In this document: positions 11,337 to 21,882 of the stretch, piece after piece
Layout of the letters: each line of letters starts with the position of its first letter
How positions within the stretch are numbered: the first letter of the stretch is position 1
Assembly (NCBI GenBank): GCA_049724395.1
Contig: JAUGWO010000013.1
Coordinates: 124,001 to 188,000 of the forward strand
Length of the DNA stretch: 64,000 bases
Direction of reading: 5' to 3'
Origin: Spongospora subterranea f. sp. subterranea
Taxonomy: Eukaryota; Endomyxa: Phytomyxea; Phytomyxea; Plasmodiophorida
The notes under the pieces: model-generated
What the model was told of the DNA's origin: nothing
Databases searched by the model: none
What the model saw: the letters and a program-made list of their open reading frames with translations, nothing else
Program-made: the position numbers and the translations under genes

Positions 11337-12004
11337 GATCAAATCCCGGGATGAATATAATCGCGAGTTGAGTCGTCGGAAGTCGTGGTCGTTGAGTGAG
11401 CGATGACAGTCCGTCACGGACTCCGAGATCAGTATACAATAAAGGTTCAGTTTTTTCAAATATCGGTCCTAAAGGAAAATCCCATAGGCTCCCACCAATT
11501 CGTGGGCGTCCTCGTCCAGCATTGGCTGGCACCCGTAAGCGCTGCGTGCCAAAACAAGCTGTGTGAAATTGTAAACGGCTTCAATGACGACGTTCAATCG
11601 ACCTTTTCGGATTGTTCTGTTGCTCAACAGATTACAAGTGAAAACTACGACTTTCCAAAATATGGGCAGAACTAATCTGACAGCTACAAAATACGAATCT
11701 AGTTAATCTTTATGTTTTGGTTTTTTCATAAAGATTATAACCACTGTGTTCATAAATTTGCATTTCAGATTATTCGTAGAAAAACACGCTCCAGATCAAG
11801 CTGTTGGTTGGGGCCCCCAAGAGGAAAGCGCCCGTCAACAAGAAACGGACCGCTGGCGCCAGCATGCTTTGGAATTTTGAAAAATAACTTTTGGGTGTGT
11901 CCTTGTTGATCCACCACCTTTACAAAGTCACCATCTAACCAATGTTGCTGATCTGTTGAATATATGGCAGTCTTCTGGTTGCGACGCACCCAAAAGTTCT
12001 TTTT
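11337..12004. other. Region upstream of eIF3l, open minus-strand frame of unknown meaning
   Basis: On the minus strand an open frame of about 65 codons (roughly 11690-11487) ends in TAG 27 bases before the frame that leads into eIF3l. It could be a 5' exon of eIF3l or noise. Another minus-strand frame (11989-11765, containing GASGPFLVDGRFPLGG) looks like a scrap of a coding sequence, probably mobile. An 11-bp inverted word (acttttgggtg) is present at 11887 and 11987. No gene can be defended here. Confidence 0.35.
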
Positions 12005-12104
12005 TTAAGTTTAACTGCCTGCTGGCGCCAGGGGTCCGTTTAACGCTTGATCCGGAGCGCCAGTGGTTATCAGGCCGATCGTGGGGCAACATGTTCCTCT
12101 ATGA

Positions 12105-13125
12105 ATGGGGTTTTTGATCCGACGTTCATCGAATCGAGAACAGGCGGATGTTCCAAGCGCCAAACCCGTGATTTATCGATTCCACAGGGAATTGCTGTCC
12201 TTATTCTGTCAAGAACCACATATTGACCGGGGTTTCGGTCATTACGCTAAGAGGGACGTGTTCAATTTTGACCAGTCCCGTTTCCGTTTTGTCTGCGATG
12301 CAGACATCCGCACTGTCGACGAGATTTGCCAAGCGTGTGTGACTCCGGCCTCGAGAACCGCCAAGCCACAATCCACTTGACGCTGTGCAACCTAAACCAA
12401 GAATGTGTTGCGGTCATCTGAGGTCCAGGAGTGGGACCCTCGAGTTTCGGTACTCTTTCAGACTTCTGCATGGGTCGACACCGATGTTGCAACATCGATT
12501 GTCTCTCTCTACAAGAACGATCCCATCATTTAGATAAAAACGCAAACGGCTCTTTTTATGCGACAACCACGAAGCGCACCGTTCCCCGGATTTTGTGAAA
12601 GCGATGGAAGATCAGATTGGAATATGGTTCAACCGATCGATGCCGGCGCTGGACGTTCCATCAAATTTCACATGGCGAATTCGTTGGACCTTGAATTGGA
12701 GAATCCCGCCTTTTTGGATAAATGGACGGGGCGGTAAATTTAGTGTTAGGCAACGTCGGGTATTAATGACAACGTGGGCTGGTGATGCGTTTGACAAGAT
12801 TGTTGAAGGTCGCCGGATTGAGTGATACTTTGCCAAGACAGGTTCGTTATTACGGGTCGACGGCAAACCCAACAACATCAACATCCAAGGACTGGCCGAT
12901 TACACTTTCCCGCCAACAGACCGGAGTGTGGACGTTCGGTTGGTCATTCAGTTGTCGTCTGACGAAGAATCCGATGGCGAGAGCGAAGATGATCGGAACA
13001 TTGTTTTTAATCCATCTGATGACGATGTTTGCAGGGTGCAAATTGAGTCGTCTCTAGAGGAGATGTCAAGTGTTCAGAGCCCTGCATTTGATTTGAATCA
13101 AAATGGCATTGGCGTTGATGAATGA
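12105..13125 (+). mobile_element. Degenerate DDE transposase relic (CENP-B/pogo-like type), copy 1
   Basis: Fragments of one transposase spread over three frames with stops: FNFDQSRFRFVCDADIR, then DNHEAHRSPDF (third-acid region), PIDAGAGRSIKFHM, ERR-like VRQRRVLMTTWAGDAFDKI and the tail NNINIQGLADYTFP followed by an acidic SSDEESDGESEDD stretch. The order and spacing match the catalytic and C-terminal part of a DDE superfamily endonuclease. The C-terminal motif is shared with the minus-strand relic at 14441-15266, so both derive from one family. No terminal inverted repeats were found. Confidence 0.6.
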
Positions 13126-13485
13126 AATGAAATGTCCACAATCACCCAATCCTCGATTCGCAAGTGGTAGGTTTGATTGTCGCGTTGCAACGTTCAATGC
13201 CGTTTGGATCCGACACGTTCGGAGAACTGATTGGTGTTGATTCATTCGTTGCACTGGAAAGCTGATGGATCCACAAAATTCAATAAAGAGCTCCCCTTAG
13301 ATTTATTAATTTGTCTAATTGTTAAGGAACTTAGACTTTTGGGGTTTTAAGCCATTTTGTATCACTCAAACGCCTTCTGTGTTTCAAAACTTATTGCCAC
13401 CTTGAACCTCGGAAGCTAATTGTTAAGCTGAGACCCTAAATCCTATGTCATTTTTCCAATGTCTTATTAGGATGATTTACTAAAA

Positions 13486-14240
13486 TTGCCCTTGCGAGTT
13501 TCTTTATACCGATCTGAACCTGCGAGCCCGATCCCCCGAACATATGTTGGAGTGGCGCTACTCAATGTCATTATGGCGGTCCACAAACAGAAATGTTTCC
13601 GCTGTGGGTCGTGCTTCCACATTTGCTACAGTAGTTTACTGGCGATTGCCTTAATTGAAGGCTTTGGTTTATTATGTCTCCAGAATGAATGTGGGCCGTG
13701 GGCTGTCCTGTCGTTAAATAAACCCAATCACTTTCGTCTTGAGAACAGGGTTGATGCCATCCGCCAGACAACAGTAACAATAACCGAAACCGATAACCAG
13801 AATGGGACCACAGCCGGGTGGACTGTGGTGACCAGGAAGAGCAAGAAAAAGCACAGGAAAATCGACGACACCCCGCCCATTGATCCAACCCGCTGGAACT
13901 AGTCGCGAAACCTCCTCGGCCCAGTCCGCTTTCAGATCGCCTATGGGGAACTCAGCCGCCATGTGATCGTCGTTGTCGGCCGGGCTGGTAGTGGACGAGT
14001 GCATCGTCTCCTTCGGTCTGCGAGGCCGGTTCGGGCACCTGGGGAATCCCGGCGGCTCCATTCGCGCCGCGCAAGGCCATCATTCGCCGGTTCGAGCAGG
14101 AATATGCACAGGCCGCCGCGAACCCTCTCAACGATCTGCCATGGCGCCCAGATCCAGCCCTCAAGCAGCGATTCCAAACCAGTGCCATTGCCTCCGCCAT
14201 CCGAGCCGCCTCCTGGCACGACCACCGCGAAAGCAAGCCT
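13486..14240 (+). pseudogene. Gag-like / LINE ORF1-like relic with zinc-knuckle remnant
   Basis: A reading frame with a CCHC-like fragment (KCFRCGSCFHI) continues into a basic C-terminal stretch (RKSKKKHRKID) and PPIDPTRWN before a stop at about 13902. In a shifted frame the coding character continues with RRFEQEYAQAAANPLND, LPWRPDPALKQRFQ and AIRAASWHDH up to about 14240. GC content is clearly higher here (13900-14390) than in the flanks. The combination of a zinc knuckle and a frame-shifted basic region suggests a retrotransposon nucleic-acid-binding ORF, but no reverse transcriptase is present. Weak call. Confidence 0.3.
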
Positions 14241-14440
14241 AATCGGTAGATCTCCTTGGTGAGGAACCCTGTCATGCTCGGCCTGACCTGCCGGCCGGCG
14301 GTTCGTTGCAGTCTGTTGATGTAGTTGGCGCGACCGGCATCCTCCTTCTCGGCAGGTAAGGCGTTTTGCCATTTGGCACCAGTCATCATGGAGGTCTTAA
14401 TAAGCAGACTTTTTTTGTAAGCTGATAATTGAATGTTTTA

Positions 14441-15850
14441 TCAAACAGATGATAAAAATAATCGCAAATATATTCGCTTTTTTATAAAACAGCTGGTAGA
14501 AACTGAGATATAACCTCCCAGACCAACAGGTTCTCCAAACGAGTAATTGCCCAGTGAGTCACCGGCATGGATCTCCTGAATTAGAACAACAACGGAATCC
14601 GATGGCACTGGTTGACCATGTAGGGCGGCACGCGGTGCTGTAATAGCACTCTTGGCAATCGCCGCGGCGACCGCGTTGACAATCTGCACTAGATCTCCTT
14701 CTTTGAAAGCATCGGGGTCGTCTTCAGAGAACACCGAGTTATCGGATTCGGAGCAGGAGCTCAATTCAGATTAATCACTCTCTAAATGTAAATCGATGAT
14801 GAATTTCCCGTTACGGGAGGAGAATCGGTACTCCTTGAGGCCCTGGATGTTTGTTAACTTTGGATGGATCTGCTCCAACAGTGCCAAGCAAGCATCCCGT
14901 TTTTCAAAATATCGATATATATATGTTTCTTTTCGGAAAGCATCCCAAGCCTCGCTCACCCATTTGGTGATGAGGATGCGTCTTTCTCGAGCAATGAAAT
15001 CCATTTGACATAAAGGCAACGTCGTCTTCCAGTTGCTGATCCAGGCGAGAAGTGATGAGGTATTTCATCATTCTTCCATCACAGGCTTCCACTGCAACCG
15101 AAATTAGGTAACTACTGTCTTCCTCAGCTATCGTTCCAGCACCATAACTTCTCTCAATCCAGGTATTTAGGGCTCCAGTGATAGAAACAGGCTGAAATTT
15201 CCTACCTGGCTGAAGTAAGTCGGTGACATTGGGAGGAAAGAGCATAAGTCTTCCGATAGGTTTCATTTTGTTAAGACCCTAAACAGTAGTATGAACCACC
15301 GTTTTAGGGCGTTATCGACACACTAATTGTTATTTTTTTCAGGACTTTTCATAAAATCTCTGATTGTTCATCAAAAACGTGATAATTGAGGTCGAGCGGG
15401 TCCGAAAATGTAGGTGTATCCTCTCTTTCACCATCAGACCCCAAATGAGTTTTTGGCGCCCTGGAAATTATTTGTCACAAGACCACAAATCCCTAAAAAT
15501 TTAGTGCGGGTCTGAAAAAATTACTGTAGAGCGGCGGTAACAATGTACAACAACCTATGTCAATTGGAGGTGCCGCGAAAGTATTTGAGGAGTGGGAAAA
15601 TCATCGGCTTCTCATTATATTGGCATTTAATTGAGGTCATAATTACAAGGGCTTTTCCCGTGATTTTCCTTCTCCAATCATATGAAGATTGTTTATGTTT
15701 GAGTTCGACATCAATAATAGCCTGTTTCTTACCAGCCCAACCACACCTCAACCCCATCCTACCATCACCCAACTACGTCTCTACCGCACCTCTACCGGCA
15801 GCTCGGCCAGTCACGCACGCTATAGCGTCTCTACCGACATAACGCAACCA
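14441..15850 (-). mobile_element. Degenerate DDE transposase relic, copy 2 (related to copy 1)
   Basis: On the minus strand, pieces of a DDE transposase: FPPNVTDLLQP (15230-15190), then RERRILITKWVSEAWDAF (about 15000-14950), IHPKLTNIQGLKEYRF and an acidic end (SDNSVFSEDDPDAF). The blocks match copy 1 in order (RRxLxTxW, then IxGLxxY) but not in exact sequence, so they are old relatives. An upstream fragment at about 15700-15560 (YDWRRKITGKAL) resembles the N-terminal helix-turn-helix of such transposases. Several stops and frame changes rule out function. Confidence 0.55.
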
Positions 15851-16187
15851 CTGTGGCGCGACCCCCTACGCTGACGAAACTTCTACCCTAGTTCGCGAAC
15901 GGGCTGCTTTAACTCTGCCTGTAACATTAATAGCCGTGGTCGAGAACTTGTTCGGGTGCCTTTAGGAACTATGATTCTCGAATCTAAGGAACTGCGATCG
16001 GCGTATAGAGGTTAAGACGCTACCAGACACTCAAACAAGTATTAATAAGAATCGAATAGATTCGAGAATGATTACAATATAATCAGCGTTAGGTGACGCT
16101 CAAGCGGTCACCTACATAGATCTCGATACCCACCAACACACCACACTCTTTAAATCACTACGGCAAATTGGAAAAGCGAGCAAGCTG
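15270..16187. other. No gene seen apart from a possible transposase N-terminus
   Basis: A pyrimidine-rich plus strand (C/T bias, 15735-15870, many short ccac/ctacc words) follows the possible transposase fragment. 15880-16187 holds nothing recognisable. Presumed transposon debris and the 3' flank of the next gene. Confidence 0.5.
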
Positions 16188-17072
16188 TCATCCCAAACGG
16201 CTCATAAGGGGTATAAAGGGCCATGGGTATCCCTCTCTCTCGTGGTACGTCGGTGAAGACCCCGTTAGGTATTTGAGATAGTCATCAAGGTCTATCAGGC
16301 AGCGAACGGCTTCGCGAATTTCGTAGTTAAACTTGGGCAGCAGCTTGATGGCATTGGGCCGGTCATCTTCGGTGATAAAAAACGTCATCAGCGAGGTGAA
16401 TTGCTCCCAGCCCGGACAGTCGAAGAGGCGCTTGCGGAACTCGTACTGAGTCATCACCCGATTCCCGTCAGTGATCATGATCTCGCCGATCGATTCTTGC
16501 TGTTCCGTCGGCATTCCGAAGTCGATATCATCCGGTCCTTTCAGGGCCAAAGTCACATTATTGATCCGATCAGTCAGGTCCTTTGCCTTCGTCTCGGTCA
16601 AGACGTGGCGTCCACAGCTCAGATGACTGCGGGTCAATTTCACTAATGCGAAGTAGCGAGCGGCGATGTACAGGGTGCTTGTGGCTAAATAGAGATAACG
16701 ATGCATCCGGGTCTGAACGTATTGTCGGGTCTCAAGATTCGCCCGAAGCCGGTTGGGATCGGCCGTGTGGATGTCCGGGATCGTGTTGCGGGAGAGCATG
16801 AAGAGCTCACGGAAATCCTCAGACATCCTATCCGGATCATGATGTGGTTTCTCTCTGTAATAGATCTCTTTCAGCCTAGTGAGCCGATTCAAAAGTTCCT
16901 GTGCGGCTTCCCTCAGGAGAAAGTAATAGCGCTCACGACTTTCGTTCCATAATTCCCGATCCTTATCTTGTTTCGCGATTCGTGCGGACCACCAAGCCGG
17001 AACGAACCATATCCCCAATGCAGTGATGATATTCGTGATGAACAGAAGAATGACATCGACGACATCGGCCAT
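16188..17072 (-). CDS. Intronless membrane-anchored protein of unknown function
   Basis: A 294-aa uninterrupted ORF starting at a true ATG (minus strand, 17072) and ending at TAG/TGA at 16188. Residues about 5-27 are a hydrophobic segment (VDVILLFITNIITALGIWF) followed by WWSARIAKQDKDRE, consistent with a single N-terminal membrane anchor with the rest on the charged side. The remainder is mostly helical and rich in charged residues (LWNESRERYYFLLREAAQ), with no motif I recognise. In a window where almost every gene has introns, it stands out as intronless, and its codon use is more GC-rich at third positions than its neighbours. It is flanked on both sides by transposon material. Transfer from bacteria or a virus is possible, but this is inference; no homologue is recognised. 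Confidence 0.7.
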   Translation of the reverse strand: MADVVDVILLFITNIITALGIWFVPAWWSARIAKQDKDRELWNESRERYYFLLREAAQELLNRLTRLKEIYYREKPHHDPDRMSEDFRELFMLSRNTIPDIHTADPNRLRANLETRQYVQTRMHRYLYLATSTLYIAARYFALVKLTRSHLSCGRHVLTETKAKDLTDRINNVTLALKGPDDIDFGMPTEQQESIGEIMITDGNRVMTQYEFRKRLFDCPGWEQFTSLMTFFITEDDRPNAIKLLPKFNYEIREAVRCLIDLDDYLKYLTGSSPTYHEREGYPWPFIPLMSRLG

Positions 17073-17396
17073 GCTCGGTCCTGATCAGATCAATTAGCGG
17101 AACGGGCAGATCACGTGTCTGACCTGCGAATTGACACAGAGAAGTTAGCAGTCCGAATAAAGAGAAGTAGCAGTCCCAATACAGAGAAGTAGCAGTATAG
17201 GAACTTTGTTTTTACCGAAGCTCCGAGATCACAGTGTAATTCTAGCCACAGACTTTGCGAGGTCGTCTGTATGAAAAAGAGATGCATCGCCATTTGGATG
17301 CCACGGATTTTTTATCATGATATTGGCAATTTATCAAGAGAATATCATGAAAAATATATGGAGGTCCGAGTAGCATAATTTCTTGATATTCCGTAA
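17073..17396. other. Spacer with short repeats before the Harbinger element
   Basis: Between 17140 and 17200 the word agagaagtagcagt occurs twice, with a third looser copy. A palindromic TATCATGATA lies at 17313-17322 and a partial copy at 17343. The left terminus of the Harbinger element should be in this interval, but no convincing terminal inverted repeat could be paired with the right side. Confidence 0.5.
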
Positions 17397-18376
17397 ATGA
17401 AGCCCGAGAGGTCACGAGCCTCCTGGAATGAGGAACAGGACCGATGTTGGATTACCGAAATGATTTACCAGGTTCACAACCTGGGAAGGCGAGCTCAATC
17501 GGGTTTTAAGCGGGAAGCGTGGGACGCTGCTGCTCAGAAGCTGAATGCGGAATTTAGAGTTTTTTACGATCGAGACCATTTGAAATCCCGATCCATCCAG
17601 GTTTTTTGATGTTGTTGACTTAAAATAGCCATTGACAAGGGGACGCATTTTATAGTTAAAAAGAGATTTTGATGTGGTTCGAACAGTCAAGAATCTCAGT
17701 GGCTTCGGTTGGGATTCTACACGACATATTGCGTCTGCTTCCGACGCTGTATGGGAAGATTATATTCACGTAATCAGACGTCATTGATGCTGCATTTAAT
17801 TTATTTGCTGTGTTTCAGAATCATCCCAAGGCCAAGAAATGGAAAACCACGACGTTTCCTTTATTTCCGTTGCTGGAACAATTGTTTGAAGGGACTATTG
17901 CTGTGGGGCACTTTGCGTGCTCGTCGTCGGATGCGACATTGATTGCTCAAAAAACTTTCGACAACTTTTCTGACGACGATTTGACGGAGGATTGTAAACT
18001 AGAAGTTGGACAAGTCCCACCCATTGATTTCACCAGTCCATCGTCTGAACTGACGGGCAATCGCAAGAAGAGAATCCGGGAAAACGGGACTACTCGGCTC
18101 GCCAATACTTTGACTGACATGAACCGTATCAACGAAAAATGGTACGATATGCTGGCTCAGCAGATTCGGAACGCAGACGGCGCGGATGCTGCAGTAACCT
18201 CGCCCGAGCTTGCTGTTGATGTCATCGAATCTCTGGAGTTGGAAGATCATGAAAAAGTCCAGGCTTTCGACGTCATTTTGGATCCAGCAAAGGCGAAGCT
18301 TTTTTTGAGGATGAAATCGCCATTGCAATTACTATGGATGTTACGGAATCAAATCTGCCCCGAAAATACATTTTAA
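17397..18376 (+). CDS. Harbinger ORF1: Myb/SANT-like DNA-binding protein
   Basis: The accessory protein of PIF/Harbinger transposons, which binds DNA and helps import the transposase to the nucleus. Exons 17397-17600, 17656-17769 and 17819-18376 join in phase to a 291-aa open frame. The N-terminus carries the Myb/SANT-like trihelix (WNEEQDRCWITEMIYQ, GRRAQSGFKREAWDA, LKSR), then LSGFGWD and VWEDYI, and NHPKAKKWKTTTFPLF, all in the order typical for this family. A C-terminal acidic/helical region follows. It is convergent with the transposase (stop codons lie within a few bases of each other at 18373-18376), the usual Harbinger arrangement of two separate ORFs. Confidence 0.85.
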
Positions 18377-19666
18377 TGCTGTAAAAGATATTGTTGATAA
18401 TCCAGCCACATTCTACTTGCGATTTGATTTCGTTTCAATTTGGCCTGTGATGATTCACGATGTGGGCTGGCTTGAGAAATATCGGCTCGCGAAGTGTCGA
18501 CTTCAACTGGCAGCCTATTATAATAGTCATCTCCACCTCCAGAACGGCGAATAAAATTATGAACGACACACAATGCAATAACCAGTGACATCTGAAACTG
18601 ATAAGGATATTGCATACCCGCAACAAGAACAGGAAACCGCTTCTTTAGAATGCCAAATATACGTTCGATTGCGTTTCGCAAACTTGAATGTCGTAAATTG
18701 AACAGCTCCTCCTTGGTTTGTGGCCTAATACAGTACCACACCTAAGCATCTGTGCATCACGTGCAAATATCACCTTACTTTAGACGACCTTGAGCATATT
18801 CGTTCAAATGATATCGTGTACCACGATAAGGAGTAAGCATATAAGGCGTCAAAGCAAACCCAGCATCGCCAAGATCGAAATATCCTTCGTCGACCCTGTA
18901 ATCTTTGGCTAGAGCATTTGCCATTAATTTCCCATCGGCCGCGGTTCCTTCCCATCCAGCGAGAACATAGGTAAACTCTAAATCAAACGAACATGATGCT
19001 AACACATTTTGAGTCAGGCCCTTTCTTCCACGAAAAGCATCCGCCCTGTTGGATGGAACAAATACAGGCAGATGTGTACCATCAGTGGCCATTCGGCATT
19101 TGGAAAAGTAAGGGGAAAACTTTGGGTTCGACGCTATTGCATCCGAAACGGGTGCACCAGCTACAGGAATCGAGATGTACTTTGGAGCTATCTCTAGCAG
19201 CGCTGCAACGACAGCATAGAGATGCCTTTTATCAATACAAAGTGAGCACGTTTGACCTTATAGGTAGTTTATGAAAGAGCCTCTACCTGGTGATAGTCTC
19301 ACCTGAATGTTGAAAGCGCTCTTGCATTTGACGGCTGCTTGGTCTTTGTCCAGCAAAAAAAAGGAATATCATCAATTGCTCCTCGTGTGAAACACTCGTT
19401 GTTGATTGAAGCAAGCCCTCTCGACTCAATACCACGATTAACCTTTGGAAAACGTCAAGATCCATCCGAATGATGTTTCGCCGACGGTGAGGATTTCCAG
19501 ACAGGATTTCTGATACCCAAATGGCTCCCGATAGGACGGATGTGTGCCTGGGCTGTTTCAACAGATAGGTCGAACAATACCACTTGATGACACGGTTGAT
19601 CGCGTCCTGACGCCTGAGACGATTTTCCAACTCGCGAATCATCAGCTCTTTTGAGATCAATGACAT
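18373..19666 (-). CDS. PIF/Harbinger DDE transposase (DDE_Tnp_4 type), apparently intact
   Basis: Minus-strand exons 19666-19287, 19225-18779 and 18724-18373 splice in phase to 392 aa with a true ATG start and no internal stop. The N-terminus holds the helix-turn-helix region (EEQLMIFLFFAGQRPS, QERFQHSGETI). Catalytic residues are visible: first Asp in ATDGTHLPVF, second Asp in AGWEGTAADGKLM, and the Glu in RHSSLRNAIERIFGIL. Together with ORF1 this could be an autonomous element, subject to finding termini. The introns are about 50-60 nt, as in host genes, so expression from host splicing is plausible. Confidence 0.88.
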
Positions 19667-19827
19667 TGTTGTATTTTATGATTGACAAAAAAGGCGGGCA
19701 ATCTCGGACATATTTGGCTGTCCAGACATCCACAGGGTTCCTCAATATCATGTTATTCTGCATTATCACGGTTATCATGGTATCTTCTCTATAATTGCTT
19801 TAATACGCACTTCTTCCCTCTATACAT

Positions 19828-21652
19828 ATGACCGCATCACCCGCATCACAGGCCCCACCACCCGCATCACAAGCGGAGAAGGCTGCGCAGCAGCCCTCTC
19901 CGCTTGAACGGTCCGTACACGCATCACCAACGGAGAACGCTGCTGCGCAGCCTTCTCCGCCTGAACGCTCCGCCACTCGGTCCAAGGCCCGTCGTCAGAC
20001 CAACATTTGCGCCATGGAGCGTACGATCGTGGGCGCCATTCGTCCCGACCGAACTGGCAAGAAGCGGTTCAAGCTCTCGCAAGCTCAGCTTGAGCTTGTA
20101 CAAGCAGGAGTCGATGCCGTCCTTGCGCGTATGAACTTGACTAGGCGGCAGAACGTTCTCCCTAGTCAGAGTTGGGTGGACGGACTTGCCGTCGAGGAGA
20201 GCACCAAGCGAGCATACGATAAGCACCTCCGCGGCCTACTGTATTTCTTCGGACTGATTGGGGACTTCGAGTCGCTGATAATCCTGCAGCCGGATGCGCC
20301 GCACAACGTTCCCGCCATGAACGTTGACTCAATCCGTAAGGGAACCACGTTTGGCTTCTTCTTGTAGAACTGATTGCTCTTTCTCAGTACTTTATCTTGA
20401 TTGGCGAACTCTTGAGGAAGGGACTCATCTGCAGAGGGCTGATGGGACAGCGGTACTGGATACGTTCGGTGCTCAAATCCTGTCGTCTGGATCTTGGTTA
20501 GATCCAGATAACGTCACGCAGATGGGCTCCGCTCTCAAGGCGATTCATCAAAAGTTCGACCATAGGGGCGCCTATCAGGGAGTATGCCCTGATTGTCAGT
20601 TGCAACGTGCGCTGACTCCTCCCAACCGACTCGGATGCGATAGGCATTCGCCATCGCCATTAATCTGGCGAAAAGGAGTTCCGAGGGCCTTGGGGGACAC
20701 ACACTTTGAGGAAGACAGGGTACCTCATGGCAATATGGGGTGGTGGCCAGATCGAACAGATAATGCTATCGGCTAGGCACAAGACCCTGGCCAGCGCCCA
20801 GAAATATTTTCAGGACGCTGCTGCTCTTTTGCATCTGGCCAAGATCCAAAGGTGAAAGTGAGACCGAACTTGATATTTGTTGCTTAGTTACAGTGCAGGG
20901 ATAACATTTTATTGAAATATGCTTCTGAATGGCATGCAATTCATGTCATCAACCCTGGCCAATTTCTGGCGTTAAACAGGAACGTTCAGCAAACCACTTC
21001 TCTGGAAGATCATGCTAGCAGCATGATTGCCAGCCTAGTGCAACAGAAGGCTCTGCCTGTTCATTTTCAAAACGTGCCGCTTCAAATTTCCAAAGCGCTG
21101 CTGCTGATGTCCGAAGCCACACAGGACTTGCAGAGGGAAATGGACGACATCCTTAAGCAATTGAGAAATGCGGGTTTGGAAAGTCTGGGTTCGAGGCTTT
21201 TGCAGATAATGCAGAAATTACGTTCCGCCGCAGATGCCACCAACGATCAGGTCGACAATGATTCCGCAAATAGCATTGTGGCTCCCTCATCTGCAGATCC
21301 GGCGGTGCAGCGGCCTGAGAAGCGCGCTCGTCCAAGCGAGCAGCTTTTTGATGTCGCCGATCGGAAAAACCTGCGCAAGGCAAAGTCCACCGCGGCGAAA
21401 CTGGCCATCGTTCGGGCTATCAACGAGGCCTGTACAACAGCTGCAGAATCCCGAATGAGATTTTGCCCGGCGCTGAAAACGGTTTTCTATTCAGTGGCCG
21501 GCCCGATCATGCGGTGCCTGATCGATCACTGCTCCGGCGACGACGCTGACTTTTCCCGGAGATGGGGGTCGAACTCCTCCCACAGCGACTGGGGGCGAAC
21601 GAGGTGCCCCGGACCGGATCCCGACGATCGCTGCGGCTTTCTCCACCAATAA
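19828..21652 (+). mobile_element. Crypton-like tyrosine recombinase element, frameshifted and internally deleted
   Basis: An ATG at 19828 opens a Pro/Ala/Ser-rich leader with two imperfect 17-residue repeats (ERSVHASPTE region), then a core-binding-like helical domain (STKRAYDKHLRGLLYFFG). A 52-nt intron (20336-20387) removes a stop and leads into DWRTLEEGTHLQRADG up to WRKGVPRAL. From about 20691 a different frame carries the hallmark C-terminal half of a tyrosine recombinase: HTLRKTGYLMAIWGG (HxxR), then MLSARH and ASAQKYFQD with the candidate nucleophile Tyr. A further splice (donor near 20852, acceptor near 20899) joins this to YASEWHAIHVINPGQF and a C-terminal region ending at 21652. The first catalytic Arg region appears to be deleted. 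Not functional as read. The class (Crypton-like) is inference from the motifs. Confidence 0.6.
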
Positions 21653-21882
21653 ACTGCCGTCGCCTTCTCAGTAAAATTGTGTGAACTTTTATCGGGTGAA
21701 AAATTGTGCGTGGCCGGTGTACGGTCAATTCGAACCAATCGAACCCGCTGATACATGCTCAAAATATTGTGGTTGTCCAAACACCGTGATCCACGCATTT
21801 ATCATGATATAACAAATGTACATCATGATATTCCAGGTTTATCATGATATTGCGTGACGTCCAGACGCGCCCTTATTCATTA

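Larger units (their letters stand above)
17300..19800. mobile_element. PIF/Harbinger DNA transposon (boundaries approximate)
   Basis: Two convergent, spliced, open ORFs (Myb-like ORF1 and DDE transposase) in the canonical Harbinger configuration. The termini are not resolved: the sequence outside 17396 and 19666 contains ATCATGAT-type motifs on both sides, but I could not align a clean terminal inverted repeat or a 3-bp TWA target duplication. The limits given are therefore estimates. Confidence 0.75.

Noticed and set aside
11887-11997. Mobile element defined by an 11-bp inverted repeat
   Set aside because: Arm too short and no target duplication; likely chance.
13941-14389. Two long minus-strand ORFs in the GC-rich patch
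   Set aside because: Both are shadows of the more plausible plus-strand gag-like frames; composition alone keeps them open.
17300-17360. Terminal inverted repeat of the Harbinger element paired with 19720-19790
   Set aside because: Only short ATCATGAT-type matches align; not enough for a TIR call.
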